Source: Bradyrhizobium sp. BR13661 (GTDB lineage: Bacteria; Pseudomonadota; Alphaproteobacteria; Rhizobiales; Xanthobacteraceae). Taken from it: a stretch of 64,000 bases of DNA. Both the position numbers and the translations under genes were made by a program. The notes beneath the pieces are model-generated. The model was given only the letters and a program-made list of their open reading frames with translations. It was not told the origin of the DNA and ran no database searches. Position 1 is the first letter of the stretch. Each line of letters starts with the position of its first letter. Positions 38,922 through 48,203 of this stretch are shown here, piece after piece. The DNA is taken from positions 62,001 to 126,000 of the forward strand of contig NZ_JARXWB010000004.1 in NCBI RefSeq assembly GCF_029892425.1. Reading direction: 5' to 3'.

Positions 38922-41642
38922 ATGATGACAAGATACGGCAGCCGACTCCTCGACCAGGCCTTTGTACGCAGCGGACCGATCCGCTGGCTCGTCGTGGGCG
39001 GCGCACTGCTGATCGCGGCGATCGCCGTCGGCGCCGTGCTGATGGCGCAGAATTTCCGCGAGCGCGCGTTGCGCAATTCCGGCCGCGAGCTGGAAAACAC
39101 CGCGCTGCTGCTCGCCCATCATTTCGATCAGCAATTGCAGGATTTCGCGGTCATCCAGAAGGATTTCGTCGACCACGTGCGTTTGACCGGAATCACGACA
39201 GCGGCAGAGTACCGCAAGCGCCTCGCTGGCCAGGACGTGCACCAAATGCTGCGTTCGAAGATCGATGCGCTTCCCTACATGGGCGGTGTCAACGTCATCG
39301 ACGCCGACGGCAATCTGATCAATTCCTCGATCGTCTGGCCAGTCCCGCAGGTCAATGTTTCTGACCGCGCCTATTACCGCACCTTCCGATACGATCCGCA
39401 GGCGCCCGATGTGCTGATCGAACCGGTGCACAGCCGCATCTCGGGCGCCTGGACCATCCTGATCGTGCGCAAGATCATGGGACCGCATGGCGAGTTCATG
39501 GGCCTGATCGGGCGTGGCATCGAGCCGGCCAATTTCGAGAAGTTCTTCGAAAGCGTCGTGCTCGGGGAAGGTGCCACGATCTCGATGCTGCATCGGGACG
39601 GCACATTGCTGGCGCGCTTCCCGCATTCCGCCGAATTGATGGGCCGAAATTTCAGGAACGGCTCTTCCGAGCAGCAACAGATTTTCGCGCTCGACCACTT
39701 CGCCGGACGCTTCATCAGTCCCGTCGACGGTGAGGACCGGCTGGTTTCCGCGCGCGCCCTACCCCACTTCCCGATCCTGATGATGGCGACGACCACGCGC
39801 GCGGCGGCGCTCGCCGACTGGCGCGAGCAGATCGGCATCCTGATTTCGGTTGCCGCCGCGTCTGCCCTGGCCATCGCGGGCGTGCTGATCGCAATCGTGC
39901 GCAAGCTGCTGGAGCAACACCGCCTGTCACGGGAGCGGTTGATGCTGGAGAAGCAGCGTCTCGACCGCGCCGTCAATAATATGACCCAGGGCCTGTTGCT
40001 GTTCGACGCCTCGCAGCGGCTCATCGTTTGCAACCAGCGCTATATCGAAATGTACGGGTTGTCGCCTGAGGTCGTGAAGCCAGGCTGCAGCTTTCGCGAC
40101 ATTATCGCGCACCGCAAGACCACCGGCTCTTTCACGGGCGATGTCGACCAGTATGCCGCGCGTGTGCTGCGCGACATCCATGTGCGTAACTCCATGGTCG
40201 TCGACACCGGCGATGGCCGTTCGATTCAGGTGGTCAACGAGCCTCTCGACGATGGCGGCTGGGTCGCGACCCACGAGGACATCACCGAGCGCCGTCGCAC
40301 CGAGGAGCGCATCACCCATCTCGCCCATTACGACGCGCTGACAGACCTGCCCAACCGCGCCATGTTCCATGAACATCTGCGTCAGCAGCTGCTCGCCATC
40401 GTCGATGGCGAACAGCTTGCGGTGCACTACATCGACATCGACGAGTTCAAGGGCGTCAACGACGCACTCGGCCATCTCGTCGGCGACGAGCTGCTGAAGT
40501 CGGTGGCGGAGAGCCTGCGCTGCTGCGCCGCCCCGACCGATTTCGTCGCACGGCTCGGTGGTGACGAGTTCGCGATCGTGCAGAGCGCCGTGACCTCGCA
40601 GGACCAGGTCAGCGACCTCGTCGCACGCGTTTTCGCCGCGATCCGCACGCCGTTCGATTGCATGGGCCATCACCTCACCACCGACGCCAGCATCGGCATC
40701 GCGCTGGCGCCGGAACACGGCGACGCCCTCGACCAGATCCTGAAGAACGCGGACATGGCCATGTACGCCGCCAAATCCGCCGGGCGCCGCACCTATCGCT
40801 TCTTCGAGCCTGACATGGACGCCAAGGTGCGCGAACGGCGCCAGCTCGAAATCGATTTGCGCCACGCCATCGCTTATGGCGGCCTCGAGGTTTATTACCA
40901 GCCCTGCCTCAGCTTAAAGGACGACCGCATCACCGGCTGCGAGGCGCTGGTGCGCTGGCGCCACCCCGAGCGCGGTATGGTCTCGCCGGCCGAGTTCATC
41001 CCGATCGCGGAGGATACCGGGCTGATCAACGAAATCGGGGAATGGGTGCTGGCGACCGCCTGCCGCGACGCCGCCGCCTGGCCCGACGACATCCGCCTGG
41101 CCGTCAACGTCTCGCCGGTACAGTTCAAGAGCGGCACGCTGGCGCTGAAGATCATGGCGGCGCTGGCCTCCTCCAACCTGCCGGCGAGCCGGCTCGAGCT
41201 CGAGATCACCGAGGCCGTGCTGATCCGCGACGACGAGACCGCGCTTGCGATCCTGCACCAGCTCCGCGCCATCGGCGTGCGCATCGCGCTCGACGATTTC
41301 GGCACCGGCTACTCCTCGCTGAGCTATCTGCACCGCTTCCCGTTCGACAAGATCAAGATCGACCGCTGCTTCGTCAACGACATCGCCGGCCCCGACGGCT
41401 CCGCCAGCATCGTGCAGGCCGTGGTCAACCTCGCCAGCGCCCGGCGCATGGCGACGACGGCCGAGGGCGTCGAGACCGAGGAACAGCAGCGGCTGCTGCG
41501 CACGCTCGGCTGCACGGAAATGCAGGGCTATCTGTTCAGCGCCGCGAAGCCGGCCGACAAGGTCGTCGAGCTATTCGCGCTCCATCGCAGCCGCCTCGCC
41601 CAGCGCGAAGGCAGCGAAGCTCGCCGCCGCGAGGCAAGCTAA
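38922..41642 (+). CDS. Membrane-bound GGDEF/EAL cyclic-di-GMP enzyme with Cache and PAS domains
   Basis: About 906 residues. Helices at 22-42 and 304-326 flank a double-Cache-type periplasmic sensor; then a PAS domain (about 350-455), GGDEF (about 470-630) and EAL (about 650-900). GGDEF is intact (RLGGDEF, near 546-550), but the I-site RxxD is APTD, so product inhibition is probably lost. EAL keeps CEALVRW (E674), NVSPVQF, LEITEAV, DDFGTGYSS and EGVETEE, so phosphodiesterase activity is likely. The start is ATG 38922 or 38925; a GTG at 38904 is possible and no clear ribosome-binding site decides. Confidence 0.9.
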   Translation: MMTRYGSRLLDQAFVRSGPIRWLVVGGALLIAAIAVGAVLMAQNFRERALRNSGRELENTALLLAHHFDQQLQDFAVIQKDFVDHVRLTGITTAAEYRKRLAGQDVHQMLRSKIDALPYMGGVNVIDADGNLINSSIVWPVPQVNVSDRAYYRTFRYDPQAPDVLIEPVHSRISGAWTILIVRKIMGPHGEFMGLIGRGIEPANFEKFFESVVLGEGATISMLHRDGTLLARFPHSAELMGRNFRNGSSEQQQIFALDHFAGRFISPVDGEDRLVSARALPHFPILMMATTTRAAALADWREQIGILISVAAASALAIAGVLIAIVRKLLEQHRLSRERLMLEKQRLDRAVNNMTQGLLLFDASQRLIVCNQRYIEMYGLSPEVVKPGCSFRDIIAHRKTTGSFTGDVDQYAARVLRDIHVRNSMVVDTGDGRSIQVVNEPLDDGGWVATHEDITERRRTEERITHLAHYDALTDLPNRAMFHEHLRQQLLAIVDGEQLAVHYIDIDEFKGVNDALGHLVGDELLKSVAESLRCCAAPTDFVARLGGDEFAIVQSAVTSQDQVSDLVARVFAAIRTPFDCMGHHLTTDASIGIALAPEHGDALDQILKNADMAMYAAKSAGRRTYRFFEPDMDAKVRERRQLEIDLRHAIAYGGLEVYYQPCLSLKDDRITGCEALVRWRHPERGMVSPAEFIPIAEDTGLINEIGEWVLATACRDAAAWPDDIRLAVNVSPVQFKSGTLALKIMAALASSNLPASRLELEITEAVLIRDDETALAILHQLRAIGVRIALDDFGTGYSSLSYLHRFPFDKIKIDRCFVNDIAGPDGSASIVQAVVNLASARRMATTAEGVETEEQQRLLRTLGCTEMQGYLFSAAKPADKVVELFALHRSRLAQREGSEARRREAS

Positions 41643-41704
41643 AGCCACTGCTGGGCTACGTTTGAGGCGAAGAGTTCAAGCTGAGACGATGTCCGGAAAC
41701 GAAT

Positions 41705-41736
41705 TCGCCCGAGAGCGGCAACCCACTCCCGGGCGA
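41705..41736 (-). terminator. Probable terminator of the CtpA-type protease gene
   Basis: On the minus strand TCGCCCGGGAG pairs with CTCTCGGGCGA over 11 positions with one G-U pair; on the plus strand that pair is a mismatch, so the structure serves the minus gene. It lies 24 bases after the stop and is followed by ATTCGTTTCC, a modest T-rich tail. Confidence 0.55.
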
Positions 41737-41759
41737 TCGATGTCTCGAAGTTTGAGGGC

Positions 41760-43097
41760 CTAGTTCGGCACCGCCGTCTTCGGCGCGGGCTTGGCGGCCG
41801 CCGCATTCACGGTGACGCCGTGCAGGAAGTCGTAGGCCGCGTGCAGCGCCTTGTCGTCCTTCTCTTCCGGCGGGACATAGGACTGCGAGCCGGTCTGCTC
41901 GGCGCCCTCGGCATTCTGCAAATGGCCGCGCATCTGCGACTCCGCCATGGTGTCGACGCGGCCCTTCAGCTCGGCCGGCACGTCCTGGAGGATCTCGATG
42001 TCGGGCGCGATGCCCTGGGCCTGGATCGAGCGGCCCGACGGGGTGTAGTAGCGCGCGGTGGTCAGTGCCAGCGCGCCGTTGCCGGTACCGAGCGGAATGA
42101 TGGTCTGGACCGACCCCTTACCGAACGAGCGGGTGCCGATCAGCGTCGCGCGCTTGTGGTCATGCAGCGCACCGGACACGATTTCCGAAGCGGAAGCCGA
42201 GCCGCCGTTGATCAGCACGACGAGCGGCTTGCCCTTGGTGAGGTCGCCGCCATGCGCGGTGAAGCGCTGGGTCTCTTCCGGATTGCGGCCGCGGGTCGAG
42301 ACGACCTCGCCGCGCTGCAGGAATGCGCTAGACACCGAGACCGCCTGGTCGAGCAGGCCGCCGGGGTTGTTGCGCAGATCCATCACATAGCCGACGAGCT
42401 TCTCCTGCGGGACGTCCTTGGAAATCGAAGCGATCGCCTTCTTCAGTCCGTCGGTGGTCTGCTCGTTGAACGAGGTGACGCGGATGTAGCCGATATCGCC
42501 GTTCTCGACGTGGAAGCGCACCGGGCGGACATGAATGATCTCGCGCGTGATCGCGACATCGAGCGGCGCATCGGCTCCCTTGCGCACGATGGTGAGCTTG
42601 GTCTTGGTATCGACCGGGCCCTTCATCTTGTTGACGGCCTGCTCGAGCGTCATGCCCTGCACGTTCTCGCCGTCGATCTTGCTGATGAGGTCGCCGGACA
42701 TGATGCCGGCCTTGGTCGCCGGCGTGTCATCGATCGGCGAGACGACCTTGACCAGGCCCTCCTCCATCGTGACCTCGATGCCGAGGCCGCCGAACTCGCC
42801 GGAGGTGGTCTCCTGCATCTCGGTCCAGGCCTTGTCGTTCATATATCGCGAATGCGGATCGAGCGAGGTCACCATACCGGTGATCGCGCCTTCGATCAGC
42901 TTGGCATTGTCCGGCTTCTCGACGTAGCTGGCCTTCACCCGCTCGAACACTTCCCCGAACAGATTGAGCTGGGAATACGCATCATCCGCACCCGCCGCCG
43001 CCCGTGCCGCCCATAGTCCGCCCTGCGGACCGGATATGAGGAGGGTCAGGCAGGCTCCGGTGAGCGCGCCCAGGGGGAACAGCAGGGTTTTCCGCAT
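41760..43097 (-). CDS. ctpA: C-terminal processing peptidase (S41, CtpA family)
   Basis: The 445-residue exported protease has an N-terminal signal/anchor (MRKTLLFPLGALTGACLTLLI), a PDZ domain (about 95-175), and an S41 domain with the Ser in NGGSASASEI and Lys in GTRSFGKGSVQ of the Ser/Lys dyad. It trims or degrades periplasmic proteins from the C-terminus. The last 60 residues are a low-complexity Ala/Pro/Lys tail. ATG 43097 begins the signal; a longer frame upstream has no signal. Confidence 0.95.
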   Translation of the reverse strand: MRKTLLFPLGALTGACLTLLISGPQGGLWAARAAAGADDAYSQLNLFGEVFERVKASYVEKPDNAKLIEGAITGMVTSLDPHSRYMNDKAWTEMQETTSGEFGGLGIEVTMEEGLVKVVSPIDDTPATKAGIMSGDLISKIDGENVQGMTLEQAVNKMKGPVDTKTKLTIVRKGADAPLDVAITREIIHVRPVRFHVENGDIGYIRVTSFNEQTTDGLKKAIASISKDVPQEKLVGYVMDLRNNPGGLLDQAVSVSSAFLQRGEVVSTRGRNPEETQRFTAHGGDLTKGKPLVVLINGGSASASEIVSGALHDHKRATLIGTRSFGKGSVQTIIPLGTGNGALALTTARYYTPSGRSIQAQGIAPDIEILQDVPAELKGRVDTMAESQMRGHLQNAEGAEQTGSQSYVPPEEKDDKALHAAYDFLHGVTVNAAAAKPAPKTAVPN

Positions 43098-43387
43098 GGA
43101 ATGGTTGGCCTTTTCGCTTGGGACGGGACGCCACGCAAATGGAGATCCTGCCCGGTTCTCACAATACCATTCAGGTTTCTTCAAGGCCGGGCTGCCACGC
43201 CCGCGGGTATACCGCAAAAATCCCTTCGCCCTGGCCTAAACTTTTGGCAACGTTCCGAAACAATCGCCCGCCAGACGGGAATCAATCGGCCGAGCCACGC
43301 CTCGCAGCTATGCGATTTTAGGATGGTTTTGGAGAGCCGGACGAGATAGGCGATGACATAAGGCTTCAAATTCTCGGGAGGATAACA

Positions 43388-44515
43388 ATGAACGAAGCAC
43401 TCCGGCCGGAACGGAACGTCGAACTCGGTGCCAGCGACGAGCCGTTCCAGAACCTGCACGAATTCATCCGGAAGGCGCGTTCCAACCTCAACCAGAACGC
43501 CTGGGACTACATCGTCGGCGCCGCCGAGACCGAGACCACGATGCGCCGCAACCGCATGGCGCTGGACGAGATCGCTTTTCGCCCGCGTGTGCTGCGTGAC
43601 GTGCGCAAGGTCACCGGCTCGGTCGAGCAATTCGGCCGCAAGATGCGCCTGCCTGTGGTGCTCGCGCCCGTCGGTGCGCTGGAGATTTTCGATCCCTTTG
43701 GCGCCGCCAGCGTTGCGCGCGCGGCCGGCACGTTCGGGGCATCGCACATGCTCAGTTCGGTCTCCGAGCCCGGCCTGGAAAAGACCGCCGAGGCCGCCCC
43801 CGATGCGCTGCGCATGTACCAGCTCTATGTCCGCGGTGATGACGCCTTCGTCGCCGACGTCGTCAGCCGCGCCGAGAAGGCGAGCTATGCCGCCTTCTGC
43901 CTGACCGTCGACACCGCCCATTACAGCCGTCGTGAGCGCGACATCGCCAAGCGCTACGTTCGCGAGAGCCGCCTGCGGGCCACCGGCGGCGACTACCAGA
44001 AGGGCCTGGAGTGGCGGACCGTGAAGATGATCAAGGACAAGTTCAGGATCCCACTGATCCTCAAGGGCATCGCCACCGCCGAGGACGCGCAGATCGCAAT
44101 CGATCACGGCGTCGAGTGGATCTATGTCTCCAACCATGGCGGCCGCCAGCTCGATCACGGCCGCGGCGCGATGCATGTGCTTCCTGAAATCGTCGACGCC
44201 GTGAAAGGCCGCGCCAGGATCATGGTCGATGGCGGCATCTGCCGCGGCACCGATATCGTCAAGGCGATCGCGGCGGGCGCGGACCTCGTCGGCATCGGCC
44301 GGCTGCAATGCTGGGCGCTGGCGGCGGCCGGCGAAGCCGGCGTGGCGCGCATGCTGGAGCTGCTCGAGGACGAGGTGCTGCGCTGCCTTGGTCTCCTCGG
44401 TGCCACCTCGTTCGCCGAGGTCAACAAATCCTGCTTGCACCCGGCCACCGCAACCAATGCGCCGAGTGTGTTCAGCGCGTTCCCGCTGTTCGACCACGAG
44501 CCCTATCGATACTGA
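43388..44515 (+). CDS. FMN-dependent alpha-hydroxy acid dehydrogenase (LldD-like)
   Basis: The 375-residue TIM-barrel flavoenzyme oxidises 2-hydroxy acids such as L-lactate. It shows APVGALEIFDPFG (in place of the usual APTG), SSVSEPGLE, the active-site SNHGGRQLDHG (catalytic His, Arg) and the FMN phosphate region MVDGGICRGTDIVKAIAAGAD and IGRLQCWALAAAGE. GGGAGGATAACA precedes ATG 43388, an excellent ribosome-binding site. It forms a two-gene unit with the HAD phosphatase 14 bases downstream. The substrate is not determined by sequence alone. Confidence 0.9.
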   Translation: MNEALRPERNVELGASDEPFQNLHEFIRKARSNLNQNAWDYIVGAAETETTMRRNRMALDEIAFRPRVLRDVRKVTGSVEQFGRKMRLPVVLAPVGALEIFDPFGAASVARAAGTFGASHMLSSVSEPGLEKTAEAAPDALRMYQLYVRGDDAFVADVVSRAEKASYAAFCLTVDTAHYSRRERDIAKRYVRESRLRATGGDYQKGLEWRTVKMIKDKFRIPLILKGIATAEDAQIAIDHGVEWIYVSNHGGRQLDHGRGAMHVLPEIVDAVKGRARIMVDGGICRGTDIVKAIAAGADLVGIGRLQCWALAAAGEAGVARMLELLEDEVLRCLGLLGATSFAEVNKSCLHPATATNAPSVFSAFPLFDHEPYRY

Positions 44516-44528
44516 GCGAAAGCATGCA

Positions 44529-45152
44529 ATGACCTCCCTCTCTCCCGGCAGTGCGGATGCGCTTCTGTTCGATCTCGGGCGCGTCGTGCTCGACATCGAT
44601 TTCTCCAAGGCGATCGCCTGCTGGGCGGCACATGCCGGCTGCAGGCCCGAAGCCATCGTCTCGCGCTACGTCCGTGACGAGGCCTATCGGCTGCACGAGG
44701 TCGGCAGGATCAGCGACGCGGACTATTTTCAGTCGCTGCGCACATCATTGGGCATCGGCATTTCGGATGCGCAATTCCTGGAAGGATGGAATGCGATCTT
44801 CGCCGGCGAGATGCCCGACATTGCGGAGCTGTTGCCGCGCGCGGCGCAGCAGCTGCCGGTCTATGCGTTCTCCAACACCAACCGCCCGCATGTGGACCAT
44901 TTCTCGAAGGAATATGCCGATCTGCTCGGCCATTTCCGCGAGCTGTACCTGTCCTCGAGCATCGGCCTGCGCAAACCGGATGCGGAAGCCTTCGACCATG
45001 TCGTCGCAGCGATGGGCATACCGGCGAACCGGATCGTGTTCTTCGATGATCTCGCCGAGAACATCGAAGGCGCGCGTGCCCGCGGCCTGACCGCGGTGCA
45101 TGTCACCTCGCCAAAGGATGTCGGGAACGCGCTGCGGGCACTCGGGATCTGA
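44529..45152 (+). CDS. HAD-superfamily phosphatase (YihX-like)
   Basis: The 207-residue protein has motif I LLFDLGRVVLDIDF, in which Gly takes the place of the second Asp as in E. coli YihX (alpha-D-glucose-1-phosphatase), motif II FSNTNRPHVDHF, a lysine in GLRKPDAEAF and motif IV VFFDDLAENIEGA. These match YihX segment by segment. The likely role is sugar-phosphate hydrolysis in the cytoplasm. It follows the LldD-like gene by 14 bases, probably in one transcript. Confidence 0.87.
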   Translation: MTSLSPGSADALLFDLGRVVLDIDFSKAIACWAAHAGCRPEAIVSRYVRDEAYRLHEVGRISDADYFQSLRTSLGIGISDAQFLEGWNAIFAGEMPDIAELLPRAAQQLPVYAFSNTNRPHVDHFSKEYADLLGHFRELYLSSSIGLRKPDAEAFDHVVAAMGIPANRIVFFDDLAENIEGARARGLTAVHVTSPKDVGNALRALGI

Positions 45153-45263
45153 CGGCCTCCTCGTTCCGAACCGCGCGCTTCCGGAACAATTTCACCCGGA
45201 AGCGAGGAACCAAAACACTGTGTGCATTTTTATACGAAGTTCCGGGAACGGAATGCCTGCGTC

Positions 45264-45300
45264 CGGACTCTACAGTCCGTTGGGAATTCTACGAACGGAC
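45264..45300 (+). promoter_or_regulatory. Overlapping, mutually exclusive hairpins before a small gene
   Basis: CGGACT-CTAC-AGTCCG (45264-45279) forms one stem. GTCCGTT (45275-45281) can instead pair with AACGGAC (45294-45300). The two stems share 45275-45279, so only one can form at a time, and the second ends nine bases before the likely GTG start at 45309. This may be chance or a small switch in the leader. Confidence 0.35.
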
Positions 45301-45308
45301 GTATCATT

Positions 45309-45524
45309 GTGTTGGGCAAAACCTACCTCACCAAGCAGGCCTCCCTGCTGGTCAAATTCGCCAGGACCACCTCGGACTCTGAGCTCTCCGCCAAGCTGAT
45401 GAGCAAGGCTGCGGATCTGAAGTCTCAGGCCGATCCGATGCCCGACCGGGATCAGGGCCCCAAAGCACCTGACGTTGCGGACGACGAAAATTCCGCTCGT
45501 GGGGTTCCCGTAACACCATCATGA
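45309..45524 (+). CDS. Small protein of unknown function
   Basis: A 71-residue protein starting at GTG 45309: GKTYLTKQASLLVKFARTTSDSEL, then a helix (SAKLMSKAADLKSQAD) and a charged, proline-containing tail. Short proteins with this LGKTYLTKQA..LLK.A opening occur commonly in Bradyrhizobium genomes and have no assigned role. An in-frame GTG at 45222 would add 29 residues of unlikely sequence across the hairpin region. The product is hydrophilic and cytoplasmic. Confidence 0.58.
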   Translation: MLGKTYLTKQASLLVKFARTTSDSELSAKLMSKAADLKSQADPMPDRDQGPKAPDVADDENSARGVPVTPS

Positions 45525-45728
45525 TGCGCAGCGGCTGCAGGTGACCCCGGTCGGCAGCAAGTGGACCGAGAATGCGGTGCCGCTTGCCTCCCGCCAGGCG
45601 GAGCTGGTGCGGCTGTTGTTGCAGAAGTGGCTGGCTTCAATACACGCTCAACTATTTTGCCTCATCGCGCACACTCGGCTAGAACGCTTGCCGCAATCCG
45701 ATTGCGTTGCCCAAGCTGGAGTTCTGCC

Positions 45729-46940
45729 GTGGCCCTTATGCCGGTATCCGATGCGCTAGCCGCCGTGCTCGCGGGTGCTAAGCCGCTGGCTGAGGAAACG
45801 ATCGCCCTCGATCAGGCCTACCACCGCGTGCTCGCGCGCGACGTCGCCGCGCTGCGGACGCAGCCGCCCGAGGCCATGTCGGCGATGGATGGCTATGCCG
45901 TTCGCGCGGCGGATGCGACCAAGGTTGATACGCAGCTCACGGTCATCGGCGAGGTTGCCGCTGGCCGACCGTTCACGGGCGTTGTCGGTGCTGGCGAAGC
46001 CGTGCGGATCTTCACTGGCGGCGTTGTTCCCGCCGGCGCAGATGCAGTCGTGATCCAGGAGGACATCGTCGCGGATGGCAAGCGCATCACGATCAAGGAA
46101 GCCGCCATCACCGGACGACACATCCGCCCCGCCGGGATCGACTTCTCGGAAGGTGACGTGCTCCTGCGCAAGGGCGCGCGATTGACCGAGCGCGACCTCG
46201 CACTCGCCGCCGGCATGAACCATCCGCAGCTGAGCGTTCACCGCCGCCCGAAGGTCGCAATTCTCGCCACCGGCGACGAATTGGTGATGCCGGGCGCGAC
46301 GCTCGGCCACGGCCAGATCGTCTATTCCAACGGCTACGCCCTCCATGCGCTCGCCCGCAGCGAAGGCGCCGACACCGTCGACCTCGGAATTGCCGCCGAC
46401 ACGCTTGCCGCCACCACCGCTGGCATCCGCCGCGCACGACAGAGCGGTGCCGACATCCTGATCACCACCGGCGGCGCCTCGGTCGGCGACCACGATCTGG
46501 TGCAGCAGGCGCTCCGGGACGAAGGTATCTCGATGGCGTTCTGGAAAATCGCGATGCGTCCGGGCAAGCCGATGATGAACGGGCAGCTCGGCGAGATGCG
46601 CGTGATCGGCCTGCCCGGCAATCCCGTGTCATCCTACGTTTGCGGGTTCCTGTTTCTGGTGCCGCTGATTCGCGCGCTATCGGGTCGTTCGGTGATTCAT
46701 CATCGCCGCGAACGTGCCATCCTTGGCCGCGACGTCGGCGCCAACGACCAGCGCGAGGATTATCTGCGCGCGCGCCTGGAGACGCGTGACGACGGCACGC
46801 TCCTTGCCCTGCCCGTCAATCATCAGGACTCCTCGCTGCTTGCGAATCTCGCTGCGGCACAGGCACTTCTCGTGCGCACGCCGTTCGCGCCGAAGGCCGA
46901 AGCCGGCACGCCCTGCGAGGTGTTGCGACTGCCCGTGTGA
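45729..46940 (+). CDS. moeA: Molybdopterin molybdenumtransferase
   Basis: The 403-residue enzyme inserts molybdenum into adenylated molybdopterin. Motifs: MSAMDGYAVRAAD, GGVVPAGADAVVIQED, ILATGDELV, TTGGASVGDHD, MRPGKPMMNG and GLPGNPVSS. GTG 45729 is chosen as start (MALMPVSDALAAV), with CTGGAG about eight bases upstream; the longer frame is not conserved sequence. It belongs to the trpD-trpC-moaC-moeA-lexA order, here displaced from moaC by inserted genes. Confidence 0.96.
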   Translation: MALMPVSDALAAVLAGAKPLAEETIALDQAYHRVLARDVAALRTQPPEAMSAMDGYAVRAADATKVDTQLTVIGEVAAGRPFTGVVGAGEAVRIFTGGVVPAGADAVVIQEDIVADGKRITIKEAAITGRHIRPAGIDFSEGDVLLRKGARLTERDLALAAGMNHPQLSVHRRPKVAILATGDELVMPGATLGHGQIVYSNGYALHALARSEGADTVDLGIAADTLAATTAGIRRARQSGADILITTGGASVGDHDLVQQALRDEGISMAFWKIAMRPGKPMMNGQLGEMRVIGLPGNPVSSYVCGFLFLVPLIRALSGRSVIHHRRERAILGRDVGANDQREDYLRARLETRDDGTLLALPVNHQDSSLLANLAAAQALLVRTPFAPKAEAGTPCEVLRLPV

Positions 46941-47001
46941 GCGTACCGTTCGCAACCGTTCCGCGAACTTTGCCGCGTTCACGGTAAATTAAGCAGTTGC
47001 G

Positions 47002-47016
47002 GAACATGTATCGAAC
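47002..47016. promoter_or_regulatory. LexA-binding SOS box of lexA
   Basis: GAAC-ATGTATC-GAAC is a perfect match to the alphaproteobacterial LexA site GAAC-N7-GAAC. It lies 101 bases upstream of the lexA ATG, where it would permit autoregulation. Confidence 0.85.
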
Positions 47017-47027
47017 ATATAGTGTCC

Positions 47028-47042
47028 GTTCATGATTTGTTT
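47028..47042. promoter_or_regulatory. Second, imperfect LexA-type box
   Basis: GTTC-ATGATTT-GTTT matches the direct-repeat form GTTC-N7-GTTC with one mismatch. It is 11 bases past the perfect box, so two LexA dimers could bind side by side. Confidence 0.5.
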
Positions 47043-47116
47043 CGAGCATGTAGCGGCTTATGGCCGAATTCAGCGTCTCGGAATCGAACGACATCATCAG
47101 GGGGATTTTGGTCGAG

Positions 47117-47818
47117 ATGTTAACGCGCAAACAATACGAGCTCCTGCGGTTCATCAGCGAGCGCCTGAAGGAAAGCGGTGTGCCGCCCTCCTTCGACGAG
47201 ATGAAGGACGCGCTCGATCTGCGCTCGAAGTCGGGCATCCACCGTCTGATCACCGCGCTCGAGGAGCGCGGATTCATCCGCCGCCTGCCGAACCGCGCCC
47301 GCGCGATCGAAGTGATCAAGCTGCCCGAGCTGCAGGCCGCCGCCGGCAGCCGCCGCGGCTTCACGCCGAGCGTTATCGAAGGCAATCTTGGCAAGGTGCG
47401 TACCACGTCGAGCCCGCCCGCCGATGAGGGCGAGCGTCCCGTCGCGGTGCCTGTCATGGGTCGGATCGCGGCCGGTACGCCGATCGAGGCCTTGCAGACC
47501 CGCAGCCACACCATCAGCGTCCCGCCCGACATGCTTGGCGCCGGCGAGCACTACGCGCTCGAAGTGCGCGGCGATTCCATGGTCGACGCCGGCATTCTCG
47601 ACGGCGACATGGCGCTGATCCAGCGCAACGAGAGCGCCGATACCGGCGATATCGTGGTGGCCCTGATCGATGACGAGGAAGCGACGTTGAAGCGCTTCCG
47701 CCGTCGCGGCGCCTCGATCGCGCTCGAGCCCGCAAACTCCGCCTATGAGGTCCGGATCCTGCCGCCCAACCGGGTCAAGATCCAGGGCAAGCTGATCGGG
47801 CTCTACCGGAAGTACTGA
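47117..47818 (+). CDS. lexA: LexA repressor
   Basis: The 233-residue SOS repressor has an N-terminal winged helix ([16 protein letters not shown]...[19 protein letters not shown]), the autocleavage Ala-Gly in GRIAAGTP, and the Ser/Lys dyad in GDSMVDAGI and [12 protein letters not shown] 47117 gives the usual MLTRKQ start; an in-frame ATG at 47060 would add 19 residues and lies between the SOS boxes and the gene. It is about twenty residues longer than enterobacterial LexA in the linker, as is usual in Rhizobiales. Confidence 0.97.
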   Translation: MLTRKQYELLRFISERLKESGVPPSFDEMKDALDLRSKSGIHRLITALEERGFIRRLPNRARAIEVIKLPELQAAAGSRRGFTPSVIEGNLGKVRTTSSPPADEGERPVAVPVMGRIAAGTPIEALQTRSHTISVPPDMLGAGEHYALEVRGDSMVDAGILDGDMALIQRNESADTGDIVVALIDDEEATLKRFRRRGASIALEPANSAYEVRILPPNRVKIQGKLIGLYRKY

Positions 47819-47855
47819 GTTATCTCGCGCCGCCTTTTTGGCGCGCCATCCTGAT

Positions 47856-47877
47856 GGAGCGGACGATTGTCCGCTCC
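47856..47877 (+). terminator. Stem-loop after lexA
   Basis: GGAGCGGAC (47856-47864) pairs perfectly with GTCCGCTCC (47869-47877) around GATT. It starts about 38 bases past the lexA stop. The tail GGCTGGATAGTCTTTCTGGTTTT is T-rich though not a clean run. A shorter CGCGCC/GGCGCG stem at 47826-47845 precedes it. Confidence 0.6.
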
Positions 47878-47999
47878 GGCTGGATAGTCTTTCTGGTTTT
47901 GCACAGATTATCCGGCCACCTCTCCAGCGCTACATCCCCGGCATGCCGCAACGAAGCAAGCATCGCTTCGATAGGCCTTTGAGAGACCGAGGAGATGAC

Positions 48000-48203
48000 A
48001 TGCGCACGATCATATTGGCCACCGTCACAATGGCGCTGATCGCAACGTCAGTGTCGCAAGCCTTCGCCACGCAGCCGCAGCATCACGCCCGCAAGGCAGC
48101 GCAGGCGACGAGCGCGCAATTCCGCGATGCCCGCAATGCCGTCGAGCAACAGACGCAGCCGGCTTGGCCGTATTCGGGCTGGTCGGCTCCTGCCGGCCGC
48201 TGA
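48000..48203 (+). CDS. Small secreted protein
   Basis: The 67-residue product has a signal peptide (MRTIILATVTMALIATSVSQAFA) cut after AFA, leaving about 44 residues, rich in Ala, Gln and His, ending PAWPYSGWSAPAGR. GAGGAG lies seven bases before ATG 48000. No cysteines are present. Tiny periplasmic proteins of this kind are frequent in Bradyrhizobium and their function is unknown. Confidence 0.65.
   Translation: MRTIILATVTMALIATSVSQAFATQPQHHARKAAQATSAQFRDARNAVEQQTQPAWPYSGWSAPAGR

Noticed and set aside
45183..45260. EcfG-type general stress promoter (GGAAC-N16/17-CGTT)
   Set aside because: Three GGAAC motifs occur, but none has a CGTT or GTT at the required spacing.
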